Positions 16,456 through 25,151 of a DNA stretch of 64,000 nt are shown one piece after another (the first letter of the stretch is position 1; every line of letters starts with the position of its first letter). Under the pieces are notes generated by a model that worked only from the letters and a program-made list of their open reading frames with translations, ran no database searches and was not told the origin of the DNA. The stretch is from an uncultured Bacteroidales bacterium (GTDB lineage Bacteria; Bacteroidota; Bacteroidia; Bacteroidales; Paludibacteraceae). Location: the NCBI GenBank assembly GCA_946186915.1, contig CAMHOY010000001.1:1-64000 (forward strand), read 5' to 3'. Position numbers and translations under genes: made by a program.

Positions 16456-17133
16456 ATGAAGATAGCACTGATAGGATACGGAAAGATGGGGCACATGATT
16501 GAAGAAGTGGCCCTGGAGCGCGGGCACGAGATAGTGGCGCGTATTGACATGGATGATGCCTTTGACTTGAACGACGCAGACGTGGCGATTGAGTTCACGA
16601 CTCCCCTGACGGCGAAGGATAATATTTTGCGCGCGTGGGCGCAAGGTGTGCCGGTGATCTCCGGTTCCACTGGGTGGAGACCGGAAGAATTGGAAGTCGG
16701 AGATTGGAAATTGGAGATTGAAGGTAGCCGCGTTGTCGTAAAGGACGAAGCGGGCAAGGTGATGCTTATTTGGAGCAGTAATTTCTCCGTGGGTGTGAAC
16801 ATATTCTTTGATGTGAATAAGTTTTTGGCGGAGAAGATGCAGCACCAACCGCAGTACACGCCAAGTATTACCGAGACACATCATATTCACAAACTCGACA
16901 AACCGTCGGGCACGGCGAAGACGCTCGCGGAACAAATAGAGAACGAACTCCCTTCCCTTCAGGGAGGGGCTGGGGGTAGGCTTCCTATCGAGAGTATCCG
17001 CGAGGGAGAGGTGCCGGGCACGCATGAAGTGAAATGGGACAGCGAAGAGGACACGATCGTTATTACTCACATCGCCAAAGGTCGCCGTGGATTCGCATTG
17101 GGCGCCGTACTTGCTGCGGAAAATTTAATTTAA
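16456..17133 (+). CDS. dapB: 4-hydroxy-tetrahydrodipicolinate reductase
   Basis: A 225-residue DapB, the reductase of the lysine and diaminopimelate pathway in the cytosol. The N-terminal nucleotide fold starts MKIALIGYGKMGHMI, and the signature ETHHIHKLDKPSGTA (about 139-153) holds the catalytic His and Lys. Two in-frame repeat insertions are visible: residues about 77-92 (EVGDWKLEIEG) come from a 7-bp GGAGATT-type repeat, and residues about 164-176 (LPSLQGGAGGRLP) from the hairpin element. Both fall in places where the family tolerates loops. The gene has its own promoter. Confidence 0.95.
   Translation: MKIALIGYGKMGHMIEEVALERGHEIVARIDMDDAFDLNDADVAIEFTTPLTAKDNILRAWAQGVPVISGSTGWRPEELEVGDWKLEIEGSRVVVKDEAGKVMLIWSSNFSVGVNIFFDVNKFLAEKMQHQPQYTPSITETHHIHKLDKPSGTAKTLAEQIENELPSLQGGAGGRLPIESIREGEVPGTHEVKWDSEEDTIVITHIAKGRRGFALGAVLAAENLI
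16690..16722. repeat. GGARATT heptamer repeat inside dapB
   Basis: Units GGAAGTC, GGAGATT, GGAAATT, GGAGATT lie head to tail, in frame. They translate to a short acidic stretch in the first domain of DapB that the family does not normally have. Confidence 0.65.
16948..16980 (-). repeat. short hairpin repeat element inside dapB
   Basis: CTCCCTTCCCTTCAGGGAGG followed by GGCTGGGGGTAGG. The arms CTCCCT and AGGGAG form a hairpin, and GGGCTGGGGGTAGG is the reverse of the CCTACCCCCAGC flank of copy A. In frame; adds about 11 residues. Confidence 0.85.
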
Positions 17134-17153
17134 GAAAAAAAACATAAAAAACC

Positions 17154-17274
17154 CTGATTATTTATAGTACTACGTACTCCGAATCTTTATTCTACCGACT
17201 TATTTATAAATAAATTTAACATAACTCGTTCGAATAAATCTCCCGAATTCTGCGAATTCCCTATAAATAATCAG
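17154..17274. repeat. 121-bp element with 14-bp perfect inverted ends
   Basis: CTGATTATTTATAG at 17154-17167 is matched exactly by CTATAAATAATCAG at 17261-17274. Inside are further palindromes: TTATTTATAAATAA and GAATTC-TGC-GAATTC. The element fills almost the whole spacer between dapB and lepB, is very A+T-rich, and has no ORF. It looks like a MITE-type non-autonomous element or a large leader structure of lepB. No clear target duplication flanks it. Confidence 0.65.
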
Positions 17275-17303
17275 CAAAAAAATAAAAAAATTTTTTTGTT
17301 AAG

Positions 17304-18674
17304 ATGAAATCATTCAAAGACAGGATAAAAGAAGTGACGCGCGGAGGATGGATCCGCGCAGGTATATGGGGCACACTGTATGTTGTGTTCGTCTTTTGGG
17401 TGGCATGGGGCGACTGGAAGAGTTTGGGATGGTTGGTGCTGCTGCCGCTGGTCGTGGATGCTTTCACGACGAAGTATATCAACTACAGCTGGTGGAGAAA
17501 GTATAAAGACACCAACACCGCCCTTTATACTTTGTTTAGTTGGATAGATGCGATTGTGTTTGCGTTGGTGGCGGTATATTTCATCAATGTGTATATCTTC
17601 CAGAACTATCAGATTCCGAGTTCGAGTCTGGAGAAGACGCTGCGCGTGGGCGATTTCCTGTATGTGAGCAAGATGGCTTACGGAGCGCGCGTACCGCAGA
17701 CTCCGCTGTCGATGCCTTTGATGCAACACACGTTCCCTGCCTGGTTGGGCGGCGGAAAGAGTTACCTGGACAAGCCGCATTGGGACTACAAGCGTCTGGC
17801 GGGTTGGACCAGTCCGCAGAAAGGGGACATCGTGGTATTCAACTTCCCTGCAGGTGACACGGTTTGCACGAAGATGCAGAACCCCGACTATTACACGCTG
17901 CGTTATTACTACGGCGAGGCGCTCATCCAGAGTCGCAAAGATGTGTTCGGCGACATCATCGTTCGTCCCGTTGACAGGCGTGAGAATTATGTGAAACGCT
18001 GCGTGGGCACTCCGGGGGACAGTCTGCGTATAATCGACAACGTCGTTTGGACAAAGACACCCCCCAGCCCCCTCTCAAAGGGGGAGTCATGGGAATGGGT
18101 TCGTGAGCCGGAACGCGAAGGACTGCAGTATAATTATTTCGTGCAGACGGACGGCCATTTGTTTGGCAGCAAATATCTGGACAAACTCGGTATCAGTATA
18201 TCCGACCGCGGTCAGGTGGACGCCACCACTTGGCATTTCCCTTTGACGCAAGCCATGAAGGCGGAGTTGAACCAGAACCCGCATGTATCGGCAATTACCA
18301 TCGAACCGGAAGAGCAAGGCGGCGCGGTTTATCCGCTCGGACATAACGACTGGACGCGCGACAACTACGGACCAATCTATATTCCAAAGAAAGGCGACAA
18401 GATCTTGATTACCGAAGAGAATTATTGGGTTTATAAACGCATTGCCGATGCGTATGAATTCAAGCCCATAAAGATTGGCGAGGAGTATGAGTTCGAGATG
18501 GATTATTATTGGATGATGGGCGACAATCGTCATAACAGTGCCGACAGCCGTTTCTGGGGTTTTGTGCCCGAAGACCATGTCGTCGGACGGCCTGTATTCA
18601 TCTGGTTGAGCGTTGACAAAGACAACCATAAGATCCGTTGGAACCGTTTGGGAAACAAAGCTACCGGAAGATGA
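17304..18674 (+). CDS. lepB: signal peptidase I
   Basis: A 456-residue type I signal peptidase. Membrane segments at about 20-36, 40-54 and 77-98 precede the periplasmic catalytic domain. The nucleophile is in IPSSSLEKTL (Ser108; the usual Met after it is Leu, common in Bacteroidota) and the general-base Lys is in NYVKRCVGTPGDSL near 231. The final box reads MMGDNRHNSADSRFWGFVP. The protein is long because of a Bacteroidota-specific insertion after the Ser box and because a hairpin repeat adds about 12 residues near 252-263 (PPSPLSKGES), just past the Lys box. WbqC follows with an ATGA overlap. Confidence 0.95.
   Translation: MKSFKDRIKEVTRGGWIRAGIWGTLYVVFVFWVAWGDWKSLGWLVLLPLVVDAFTTKYINYSWWRKYKDTNTALYTLFSWIDAIVFALVAVYFINVYIFQNYQIPSSSLEKTLRVGDFLYVSKMAYGARVPQTPLSMPLMQHTFPAWLGGGKSYLDKPHWDYKRLAGWTSPQKGDIVVFNFPAGDTVCTKMQNPDYYTLRYYYGEALIQSRKDVFGDIIVRPVDRRENYVKRCVGTPGDSLRIIDNVVWTKTPPSPLSKGESWEWVREPEREGLQYNYFVQTDGHLFGSKYLDKLGISISDRGQVDATTWHFPLTQAMKAELNQNPHVSAITIEPEEQGGAVYPLGHNDWTRDNYGPIYIPKKGDKILITEENYWVYKRIADAYEFKPIKIGEEYEFEMDYYWMMGDNRHNSADSRFWGFVPEDHVVGRPVFIWLSVDKDNHKIRWNRLGNKATGR
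18059..18093 (+). repeat. short hairpin repeat element inside lepB
   Basis: CACCCCCCAGCCCCCTCTC, a short loop, then AAAGGGGGAG. The stem is CCCCCTCT against AGGGGGAG with a small mismatch, and the CCCCCAGCCC flank matches the family. It is in frame within an essential gene. Confidence 0.8.
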
Positions 18675-19174
18675 TTTTACCTACTGCCTATTTGCCACCG
18701 AGGTCGTACATGGAAGCGCTGATGAGCGAACCGGCTACGATAGAAGCAATGGAGACGTTCGAAAAGCAGACTTTCCGAAATCGGTGTTTGATTCACGATG
18801 CGAAAGGAGAAATCGTACGGCTGACTGTTCCGGTGGGCAAAGTGGAACATAAACAACTGACACGCGATATACAAATCAGTTATCAGACGAGGTGGCAACA
18901 CCAGCACTGGATTACGCTTGTAAGCGCCTACCAACATACACCGTACTTTATGTACTTCGCCGATTATTTGAAGCCGTTTTATGAGAAAGAGTACAAGTGG
19001 TTGTTGGACTTGAATGATGAGATGAATGCCACGCTGGTCGCGCTGCTAAAGAAAGAGCGTCCGCAAGGCTTGATAACAAGCTCGCGCTCTGCGGACTGGA
19101 GCGGACAGATTTGGACAGACAAACATCCGTGGCAAACGGAATTGAGCGTGTTGGACACGCTATTTAATGAATGA
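18671..19174 (+). CDS. WbqC-like family protein
   Basis: A 167-residue protein of the WbqC-like family: N-terminal ILPTAYLPPRSYMEAL, then the typical NRCLIHDAKGEIVRLTVPV segment near 40-58 and YQTRWQHQHWITLVSAYQHTPYFMYFADYL near 75-103, divided by short linkers. WbqC relatives occur in sugar-nucleotide and O-antigen pathways, but their reaction is not settled. The ATG at 18671 overlaps the lepB stop (ATGA), so the pair is coupled. The end overlaps ilvE by 8 bases. Confidence 0.85.
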   Translation: MILPTAYLPPRSYMEALMSEPATIEAMETFEKQTFRNRCLIHDAKGEIVRLTVPVGKVEHKQLTRDIQISYQTRWQHQHWITLVSAYQHTPYFMYFADYLKPFYEKEYKWLLDLNDEMNATLVALLKKERPQGLITSSRSADWSGQIWTDKHPWQTELSVLDTLFNE

Positions 19175-20225
19175 TGAAAGGAGCGTTTCGCTCAATGATG
19201 AAATGATACAAAACATTGACTGGAGTAAATTGAGTTTTCATTACACAGAGACGGACTACATCGTCCGCTCTGCCTGCAAAGACGGTATATGGGAAGAGCC
19301 ATATGCCACAAAGGATAAGACCATACAAATTCATGTAGCCTCTACAGGACTACAATATGGCCAACAAGTTTTTGAAGGATTGAAAGCTTTTCGAGGAGTA
19401 GATGGGAAAGTGCGTGTTTTCCGGATGCAGGAGAACGCAAGACGAATGGCCCGGAGCGCGGAAGGTCTAATGATGACCCCTCCTCCTGAGGACATATTTT
19501 GCCGTGCTATCCTATTGGCATTGAAAAAAAACATCGACTATCTGCCACCATATGAGACAGGGGCAACTCTTTATTTCCGTCCGATACTGATAGCCACCAC
19601 CCATGAGATTTCCGTAGCTCCGGGGAAAGATTGCGAACTAATCATCGTAGCCACCCCTATTGGTGCCTATTTCCCGGGGAAATTTCATTGCACGCCGTTT
19701 ATTGTGGAGCGCCACGTAGATCGCGCGGCACCGTTCGGAACGGGTACATGGAAAGTAGGCGGCAATTACGGAGCCTCCTTCCGCGCCACCGAAGCGGCGC
19801 ACGCCAAAGGCTATGACTGTATGTTCACCGATGCAAAGACCCATAAGTACATCGACGAGTGTTCAGCGGCGAACTTTATCGGAATAAAAGGGAATGAGTA
19901 CCTCACTCCGCGGAGCAGTGCTATTCTGCCGAGTATCACGAATGACAGTCTGATAACTCTTGCCAAAGAAATGGGAATGAAAGTGACGCGTAGGCATATA
20001 CGCGTTGAGGAGTTAGCAGAGATGGATGAAGCCGCAGCATGCGGAACAGCTTGCGTGATATCGCCAATCGGAAAGGTGTATGATCCGGATAAAGATATCA
20101 CTTATCATTTTGGCGACAAGCCGGGTCCTGTACTGAGCCGACTCTACCACGCATTGAAGGACATCCAGTATGGGCGAAGCCCCGACACACATAATTGGAC
20201 AGAGATAGTCGAGATACCGGAATAA
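19167..20225 (+). CDS. ilvE: branched-chain amino acid aminotransferase
   Basis: A class IV PLP aminotransferase of 352 residues, interconverting Leu, Ile and Val with their 2-oxo acids using glutamate. Visible are GLQYGQQVFEGLKAF (about 58-72), the PLP Lys in TWKVGGNYGAS (Lys near 196) and the C-terminal ACGTACVISPIGKV. The start could be 19167, overlapping the WbqC gene, or the ATG at 19203 (MIQNIDWSKL), which matches the family N-terminus better. Position among envelope genes gives no extra functional hint. Confidence 0.93.
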   Translation: MNDERSVSLNDEMIQNIDWSKLSFHYTETDYIVRSACKDGIWEEPYATKDKTIQIHVASTGLQYGQQVFEGLKAFRGVDGKVRVFRMQENARRMARSAEGLMMTPPPEDIFCRAILLALKKNIDYLPPYETGATLYFRPILIATTHEISVAPGKDCELIIVATPIGAYFPGKFHCTPFIVERHVDRAAPFGTGTWKVGGNYGASFRATEAAHAKGYDCMFTDAKTHKYIDECSAANFIGIKGNEYLTPRSSAILPSITNDSLITLAKEMGMKVTRRHIRVEELAEMDEAAACGTACVISPIGKVYDPDKDITYHFGDKPGPVLSRLYHALKDIQYGRSPDTHNWTEIVEIPE

Positions 20226-20256
20226 CGAAAAATAATTAAAAAAACCAAAATAGTTT

Positions 20257-21798
20257 ATGTTTAAGAATCAACCCAAAGGATTATTTGCGCTCGCGCTGGC
20301 GAACACCGGTGAGCGTTTCGGCTACTACACGATGTTAGCCGTCTTTGCGCTATTCTTGCGCGCGAACTTCGGTCTGTCTGCAGGTGCGGCAGGTGCTATC
20401 TATTCGACGTTTTTGGCGTTTGTGTATTTTCTGCCGTTGATCGGTGGTATCATCGCCGACAAGATCGGTTACGGTAAGTGTGTGACGATCGGTATTATCA
20501 TCATGTTCCTCGGCTACGTGCTGTTGGCTATCCCTATGGGTGGCAATGAGTACGGAAGTACGGCTGTTGCCATGACCGGTATGATCGGTGCGCTGGTGCT
20601 GATCTCCTTCGGTACAGGTTTGTTCAAGGGTAACCTGCAAGTAATGGTAGGTAACTTATACGATGACCCGAAATATGCTGACCGTCGTGACGCTGCCTTC
20701 TCGCTGTTCTACATGGCGATTAATATCGGTGCCATGTTCGCGCCGACGGCTGCGGTAAAGATCATGGCTTGGGCTCAGGAGTCGCTGGGCGTGAGTGTGA
20801 ACGACAGTTACCATTTTGCTTTTGCCGTAGCTTGTGCTTCGCTGGTACTGAGTATCGCGATTTACTACGCTTGCCGTCCTTGGTTCAAACATGTGGAGAA
20901 CACGGCCAAGCAAGCTGCTGCAAGCGGTCAGAAAGTAGAAGAGTTGAGTCCCGAGCAGACGAAAAAACGCATTGTAGCGTTGTGTTTGGTATATGCTGTG
21001 GTTATCTTCTTCTGGATGGCTTTCCACCAGAATGGTTTGACATTGACCTATTTCGCCGATAAGTTTGTGAATCCTATCATAACCGGTACCCAGACGATGG
21101 CCTTTAATATCTGGAACCTTGTGCTGGTAGCTATCGGCGTGTATGGTTTGTTCGGTATCTTCGGCGAAGGTTCTGCTAAATCAAAATCTGTCTGGGGAGT
21201 GGTCACCGCAGCTGTTATCGGCATTTTGGCTATCCAATATGCACATCACCCGGCAGAGATGCACATCTCCGCTCCTATTTTCCAACAGTTCAACCCGTTC
21301 TATGTGGTGGCTTTGACTCCGGTGAGCATGGCTATCTTCGGTGCGCTGGCAAAACGCGGTAAAGAGCCGAGCGCTCCGCGTAAGATTGCGTATGGTATGT
21401 TGGTCGCAGCCGTAGCATATGCGGTAATGGCTTTCTGCTCGGTAGGTCTGTTGACGCCGAACGCACAAGAGGCTGCGCTGGAAGCAGGCGAGAGTCCGCT
21501 GATGGTCAACGCGAATGTGCTGATTGGAACATACCTAGTTCTCACCTTTGGTGAGTTACTGCTTAGCCCGATGGGAATCTCGTTCGTCAGCAAAGTGGCA
21601 CCTCCGAAATACAAAGGTATGATGATGGGTGGCTGGTTCGTAGCTACCGCACTCGGTAACTTCCTTGTATCGGTCGGTGGATTCCTTTGGGGCAACCTAC
21701 CGTTGTGGCTCGTATGGAGTGTATTCATCGGAGTATGCCTCATTGCCGCTATCTTTATGTTCGCGATGATGGGTAAATTAGAAGACGCAACGAAGTAA
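20257..21798 (+). CDS. POT family proton-dependent peptide transporter
   Basis: A 513-residue inner-membrane transporter of the major facilitator superfamily, POT/PTR branch. It starts with NTGERFGYYTMLAVFALFL, the ExxERFxYY proton-coupling motif of helix 1, and contains about 14 hydrophobic segments. FGTGLFKGNLQVMVGNLYDD near 110-130 matches the second POT signature. It imports di- and tripeptides with protons, which suits an organism that secretes proteases. Short spacer to the ilvE gene; no clear promoter seen. Confidence 0.92.
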   Translation: MFKNQPKGLFALALANTGERFGYYTMLAVFALFLRANFGLSAGAAGAIYSTFLAFVYFLPLIGGIIADKIGYGKCVTIGIIIMFLGYVLLAIPMGGNEYGSTAVAMTGMIGALVLISFGTGLFKGNLQVMVGNLYDDPKYADRRDAAFSLFYMAINIGAMFAPTAAVKIMAWAQESLGVSVNDSYHFAFAVACASLVLSIAIYYACRPWFKHVENTAKQAAASGQKVEELSPEQTKKRIVALCLVYAVVIFFWMAFHQNGLTLTYFADKFVNPIITGTQTMAFNIWNLVLVAIGVYGLFGIFGEGSAKSKSVWGVVTAAVIGILAIQYAHHPAEMHISAPIFQQFNPFYVVALTPVSMAIFGALAKRGKEPSAPRKIAYGMLVAAVAYAVMAFCSVGLLTPNAQEAALEAGESPLMVNANVLIGTYLVLTFGELLLSPMGISFVSKVAPPKYKGMMMGGWFVATALGNFLVSVGGFLWGNLPLWLVWSVFIGVCLIAAIFMFAMMGKLEDATK

Positions 21799-21826
21799 TC
21801 GTTCGCACGAAGTAAGATAAGAAATA

Positions 21827-22363
21827 ATGGAAGAATTAATAAAATATTTTGAATCGCTCGAGGAACGCATCGCCACGTTGGAAGCCCAACTGGCGACCCT
21901 CGAAGCAGAGATGGACGAGCTCCAGAGCCGTCCCGCTCCCGAACCACAAGTAGTGGAAAAGGAAGTGATTAAGGAAGTGGTTGTAGAGAAACCTGTGGAG
22001 GTAATCAAAGAAGTGGTTGTAGAGAAGCCGGTTGTTGTTGCAGCTCCGGTTGTTGAGGAGCCTGTGAAAGAGGAGCCGAAAGAAGAGCCGAAAGAGGATC
22101 CCAAAGAAGTGGTCTCGCCGAAGGCAGCCGTTTACGGAAAAGCCGTAGATGACATCCGTCAGGCAATCTCATTGGGCGACCGTTTCCTGTACCAACGCGA
22201 GCTCTTCGGTCAGAATGCCGAACTGATGCAACGCACCCTCACCGAGCTCAATGAGTTGGGTTCCTTCGATGAGGCAGTCGCATACATCAATCGTTTCGGC
22301 TGGGACACTGAGAGCAGCACATACCAGCAGTTCCTCGTCACCCTTCACCGGAGGTTCGGGTGA
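21827..22363 (+). CDS. conserved hypothetical protein with coiled coil and EPK repeats
   Basis: A 178-residue protein. Residues 1-35 form a coiled coil (LEERIATLEAQLATLEAEMD). Residues about 45-95 are a low-complexity stretch of VVEKPVEVIKEVV-type and EEPKEEPKE repeats. The C-terminal 80 residues form a compact domain (YGKAVDDIRQAISLGDRFLY ... FDEAVAYINRFGWD) that is conserved as a stand-alone tail in Bacteroidales hypothetical proteins. No catalytic motif. It precedes rsmI. Function unknown; it may be a structural or scaffolding protein. Confidence 0.7.
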   Translation: MEELIKYFESLEERIATLEAQLATLEAEMDELQSRPAPEPQVVEKEVIKEVVVEKPVEVIKEVVVEKPVVVAAPVVEEPVKEEPKEEPKEDPKEVVSPKAAVYGKAVDDIRQAISLGDRFLYQRELFGQNAELMQRTLTELNELGSFDEAVAYINRFGWDTESSTYQQFLVTLHRRFG

Positions 22364-22390
22364 ATTAAAAATTAAAATTCAAAATTAACT
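22364..22390. repeat. AATTAAA-type spacer repeat before rsmI
   Basis: Units of AATTAAA and AATTCAA fill the gap between the previous stop and the GTG start of rsmI, like the heptamers at 97-130 and the block at 24496-24520 before riboflavin synthase. Confidence 0.5.
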
Positions 22391-23056
22391 GTGTTATACA
22401 TTGTTCCGACACCGGTAGGCAATTTGCAGGACATGACGTTCCGCGCCATCGAGGTGCTGAAGTCCGTGGACCTCATTTTGGCAGAAGACACCCGTACCAG
22501 CGGTGTGTTGTTGCAGCATTATGACATCCACACGCCGCTCAAGAGCCATCATAAGTTCAACGAGCATGAGACCTCTGCTGATATCGTGGAGCGGCTCAAG
22601 GCGGGTGCAAACATCGCATTGATCTCCGATGCGGGGACTCCTGCAATCAGTGACCCCGGGTTCTTTTTGACGCGCGCAGCCTCCGAAGCGGATGTTGAGA
22701 TCCAGTGTTTGCCCGGAGCGACTGCTTTCGTGCCGGCGCTGGTGGACAGCGGACTGCCGAACAACCATTTCTATTTCGAAGGTTTCCTGCCGCAGAAGAA
22801 AGGCCGGCAGACACGTCTGCAATATCTGGCTCAACTGGACGAGACATTCATCGTCTATGAGTCGCCCTTCCGTTTGGTCAAGACCCTGGAGCAGTTAGCA
22901 GCTGTGTGCGGAGAAGAACGGAAAGCAAGTGTGACGCGGGAGATAAGCAAGGTACATGAAGAAACGGTACGCGGTACATTAGCAGAACTGATTGTGCATT
23001 TCAAAGAGAAAGCGCCGAAAGGCGAGATTGTAATTTGTGTAGCAGGCAATGAGTGA
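22391..23056 (+). CDS. rsmI: 16S rRNA (cytidine1402-2'-O)-methyltransferase
   Basis: A 221-residue RsmI, which 2'-O-methylates C1402 in the 16S rRNA decoding centre. It opens with YIVPTPVGNLQDMTFRAIEV and has AEDTRTSGVLLQHY (about 31-44), the SDAGTPAISDPG motif (about 78-89) and LPGATAFVPALVDSGLP. Translation starts at GTG 22391, since no in-frame ATG precedes the conserved N-terminus. The end overlaps the flippase gene by 8 bases. Confidence 0.95.
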   Translation: MLYIVPTPVGNLQDMTFRAIEVLKSVDLILAEDTRTSGVLLQHYDIHTPLKSHHKFNEHETSADIVERLKAGANIALISDAGTPAISDPGFFLTRAASEADVEIQCLPGATAFVPALVDSGLPNNHFYFEGFLPQKKGRQTRLQYLAQLDETFIVYESPFRLVKTLEQLAAVCGEERKASVTREISKVHEETVRGTLAELIVHFKEKAPKGEIVICVAGNE

Positions 23057-24497
23057 GATGAAATCCTTGGCGAAGGACACCGCCATCTATGGACTGAGTT
23101 CGATAATAGGCAAGTTTCTTAACTACCTGTTGGTTCCGTTGTACACCTATGTGTTGGCGCGAACAAGTGACTATGGTATCGTCACCAACCTCTACGCATG
23201 GACCGCTCTCTTGTTAGTTCTGCTCACCTATGGCATGGAGACCGGATTCTTCCGTTTTGCCAACAGAGAAGACTACGATGCCCGGACCGTCTATAAGACA
23301 ACCTATATTACGTTGCTCATCAGCAGTGCGCTGTTTACGATGCTCGTCGTCATCTTCCATCAACCCGTTGCGAACGTGTTAGGTTATCCTGACCACGCGG
23401 AGTTTGTGGAGATGATGTTTGCCACTGTGGCCATCGATGCATTCGCATGTATCCCGTTTGCATATTTGCGGTACCGGAAAAGACCGATTGCGTTTGCGGC
23501 ACTCAAACTGCTGTTTGTTCTGCTTAACATCGGCTTTAACATTCTGTTCCTTGTCGTGCTGGGCAAAAACGATGTGTTCTATGTCTTCCTGAGCAATATC
23601 CTCGCGACAACTATTCAGACATTATGCTTGCTGCCGATGACGCTGCCCAAAGGCGGGTGTTTTGATGTAAAAGTCCTTCGCGCAATGCTTCGTTACTCCC
23701 TGCCGTTATTAGTGTTGGGCGTAGCGGGAATCATGAACCAGACACTGGACCGCATTCTTTTCCCTTACCTCTACAGCGGTGCGGACGCCCAGACACAGTT
23801 AGGTATCTACGGTGCGTGCTTCAAAGTGGCGATGGTGATGATGATGTTTACACAGGCTTTCCGCTATGCGTACGAGCCTTTTGTTTTCGCCAAGCATAAA
23901 GACCGCCATTCCGTAGAAGCGTACGCCGACGCGATGAAATATTATATTATTTTCTCGTACCTTATTCTATTAGGTGTCATCTTCTATCTGGACATCTTCC
24001 GTTACATCATCTCCAGCGCTTATTGGGAGGGTTTGAAGATTGTACCGGTAGTATTATGGACGTATGTGTTCCAGGGCATCTATTTCAATCTCAGTTTCTG
24101 GTATAAGTTGACGGACGAGACCAAATGGGGTGCATATTTCTCGCTCATTGGTTTGGTTATCACGCTTGTGCTGCAGATTGTAGGCGTACCATTGATCGGT
24201 TATTGGGCAAGTTGCGGAAGTAGTCTCGTTTGCTATTTCGTAATCATGCTTCTGTCCTATTTCATCGGTCAGAAGAAAGCCCCGATACCATACGACCTGC
24301 AATGTATCGGACAATACACGGCGCTGACGCTTGGGCTGTTGGCGGTATATTACGCACTGCGTCTCTACTACGTCCATAATATGTGGGCGCTGATGGGAAT
24401 CGGTACTGTGCTCATCGCCTTGTATCTCATCGTAATGACCCGCCGAGATTTCCCGCTTAGCGGTCTGCCTGTAGTGGGCAAGTACTTCAAAAAATAA
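23049..24497 (+). CDS. polysaccharide flippase (Wzx/MATE-like)
   Basis: A 482-residue membrane protein with 12-14 hydrophobic segments and the start SLAKDTAIYGLSSIIGKFLN, characteristic of Wzx-like oligosaccharide flippases of Bacteroidota. It would move a lipid-linked glycan across the inner membrane. Start at 23049 (overlapping rsmI) or the ATG at 23058. A second, unrelated-looking flippase lies at 26973, so the two probably serve different glycans. Confidence 0.87.
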   Translation: MSEMKSLAKDTAIYGLSSIIGKFLNYLLVPLYTYVLARTSDYGIVTNLYAWTALLLVLLTYGMETGFFRFANREDYDARTVYKTTYITLLISSALFTMLVVIFHQPVANVLGYPDHAEFVEMMFATVAIDAFACIPFAYLRYRKRPIAFAALKLLFVLLNIGFNILFLVVLGKNDVFYVFLSNILATTIQTLCLLPMTLPKGGCFDVKVLRAMLRYSLPLLVLGVAGIMNQTLDRILFPYLYSGADAQTQLGIYGACFKVAMVMMMFTQAFRYAYEPFVFAKHKDRHSVEAYADAMKYYIIFSYLILLGVIFYLDIFRYIISSAYWEGLKIVPVVLWTYVFQGIYFNLSFWYKLTDETKWGAYFSLIGLVITLVLQIVGVPLIGYWASCGSSLVCYFVIMLLSYFIGQKKAPIPYDLQCIGQYTALTLGLLAVYYALRLYYVHNMWALMGIGTVLIALYLIVMTRRDFPLSGLPVVGKYFKK

Positions 24498-24522
24498 AAA
24501 TTACAAATTAAAAATTATACAA

Positions 24523-25149
24523 ATGTTTTCAGGAATTGTAGAAACTATGGCTCAGGTCGTGAAGATAGAGACCGAGCAAACCAATAAACACTTCACGCTT
24601 CGCAACCCGTTCGGCGAGCCGTTGAGCATCGACCAATCGATCGCGCATAATGGCGTATGCCTGACGGTAGTGAAGATCGAAGGTGACCTGTACACCGTGA
24701 CAGCGATGCAGGAGACGCTTCGTCTGACAAACCTTGACCTGCTGAAAGTCGGAGACTGGGTGAACGTTGAGCGTTCCATGCTGATGGGCAACCGTTTGGA
24801 CGGACACATCGTACAGGGACACGTGGACCAGGTGGCGCGTTGTATCGAAGCCAAAGAGACGGACGGCAGTTGGTACTACCGCTTCGAATATGACAGCACA
24901 CGCGAAATGATTGAACGCGGTTACTTTTGCGTAGACAAAGGTTCGGTTAGCATCAACGGCGTGAGTCTGACAGTGTGCGAACCCGATGTGAAGGATGACA
25001 AAGGCTATGTGTCCGTATGCATCATCCCTTACACCCACGAGAACACCAATTTCAAATATATAGAGACAGGTACCGTCGTGAACCTTGAGTTCGACATCCT
25101 TGGCAAGTACCTCTCACGCTATGCAGCAATATTAAACAAACAACAATAA
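24523..25149 (+). CDS. ribE: riboflavin synthase, alpha subunit
   Basis: A 208-residue riboflavin synthase that dismutates 6,7-dimethyl-8-ribityllumazine to riboflavin. Two lumazine-binding barrels are visible: the first starts MFSGIVETMAQV and ends near residue 85 with SMLMGNRLDGHIVQGHVD, and the second runs to about 190 with SVSINGVSLTVCEPD and YTHENTNF. The N-terminal MFxGIVE is the trimer contact. No FMN riboswitch is seen upstream. It stands between a flippase and an FKBP gene without other rib genes. Confidence 0.95.
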   Translation: MFSGIVETMAQVVKIETEQTNKHFTLRNPFGEPLSIDQSIAHNGVCLTVVKIEGDLYTVTAMQETLRLTNLDLLKVGDWVNVERSMLMGNRLDGHIVQGHVDQVARCIEAKETDGSWYYRFEYDSTREMIERGYFCVDKGSVSINGVSLTVCEPDVKDDKGYVSVCIIPYTHENTNFKYIETGTVVNLEFDILGKYLSRYAAILNKQQ

Positions 25150-25151
25150 TT

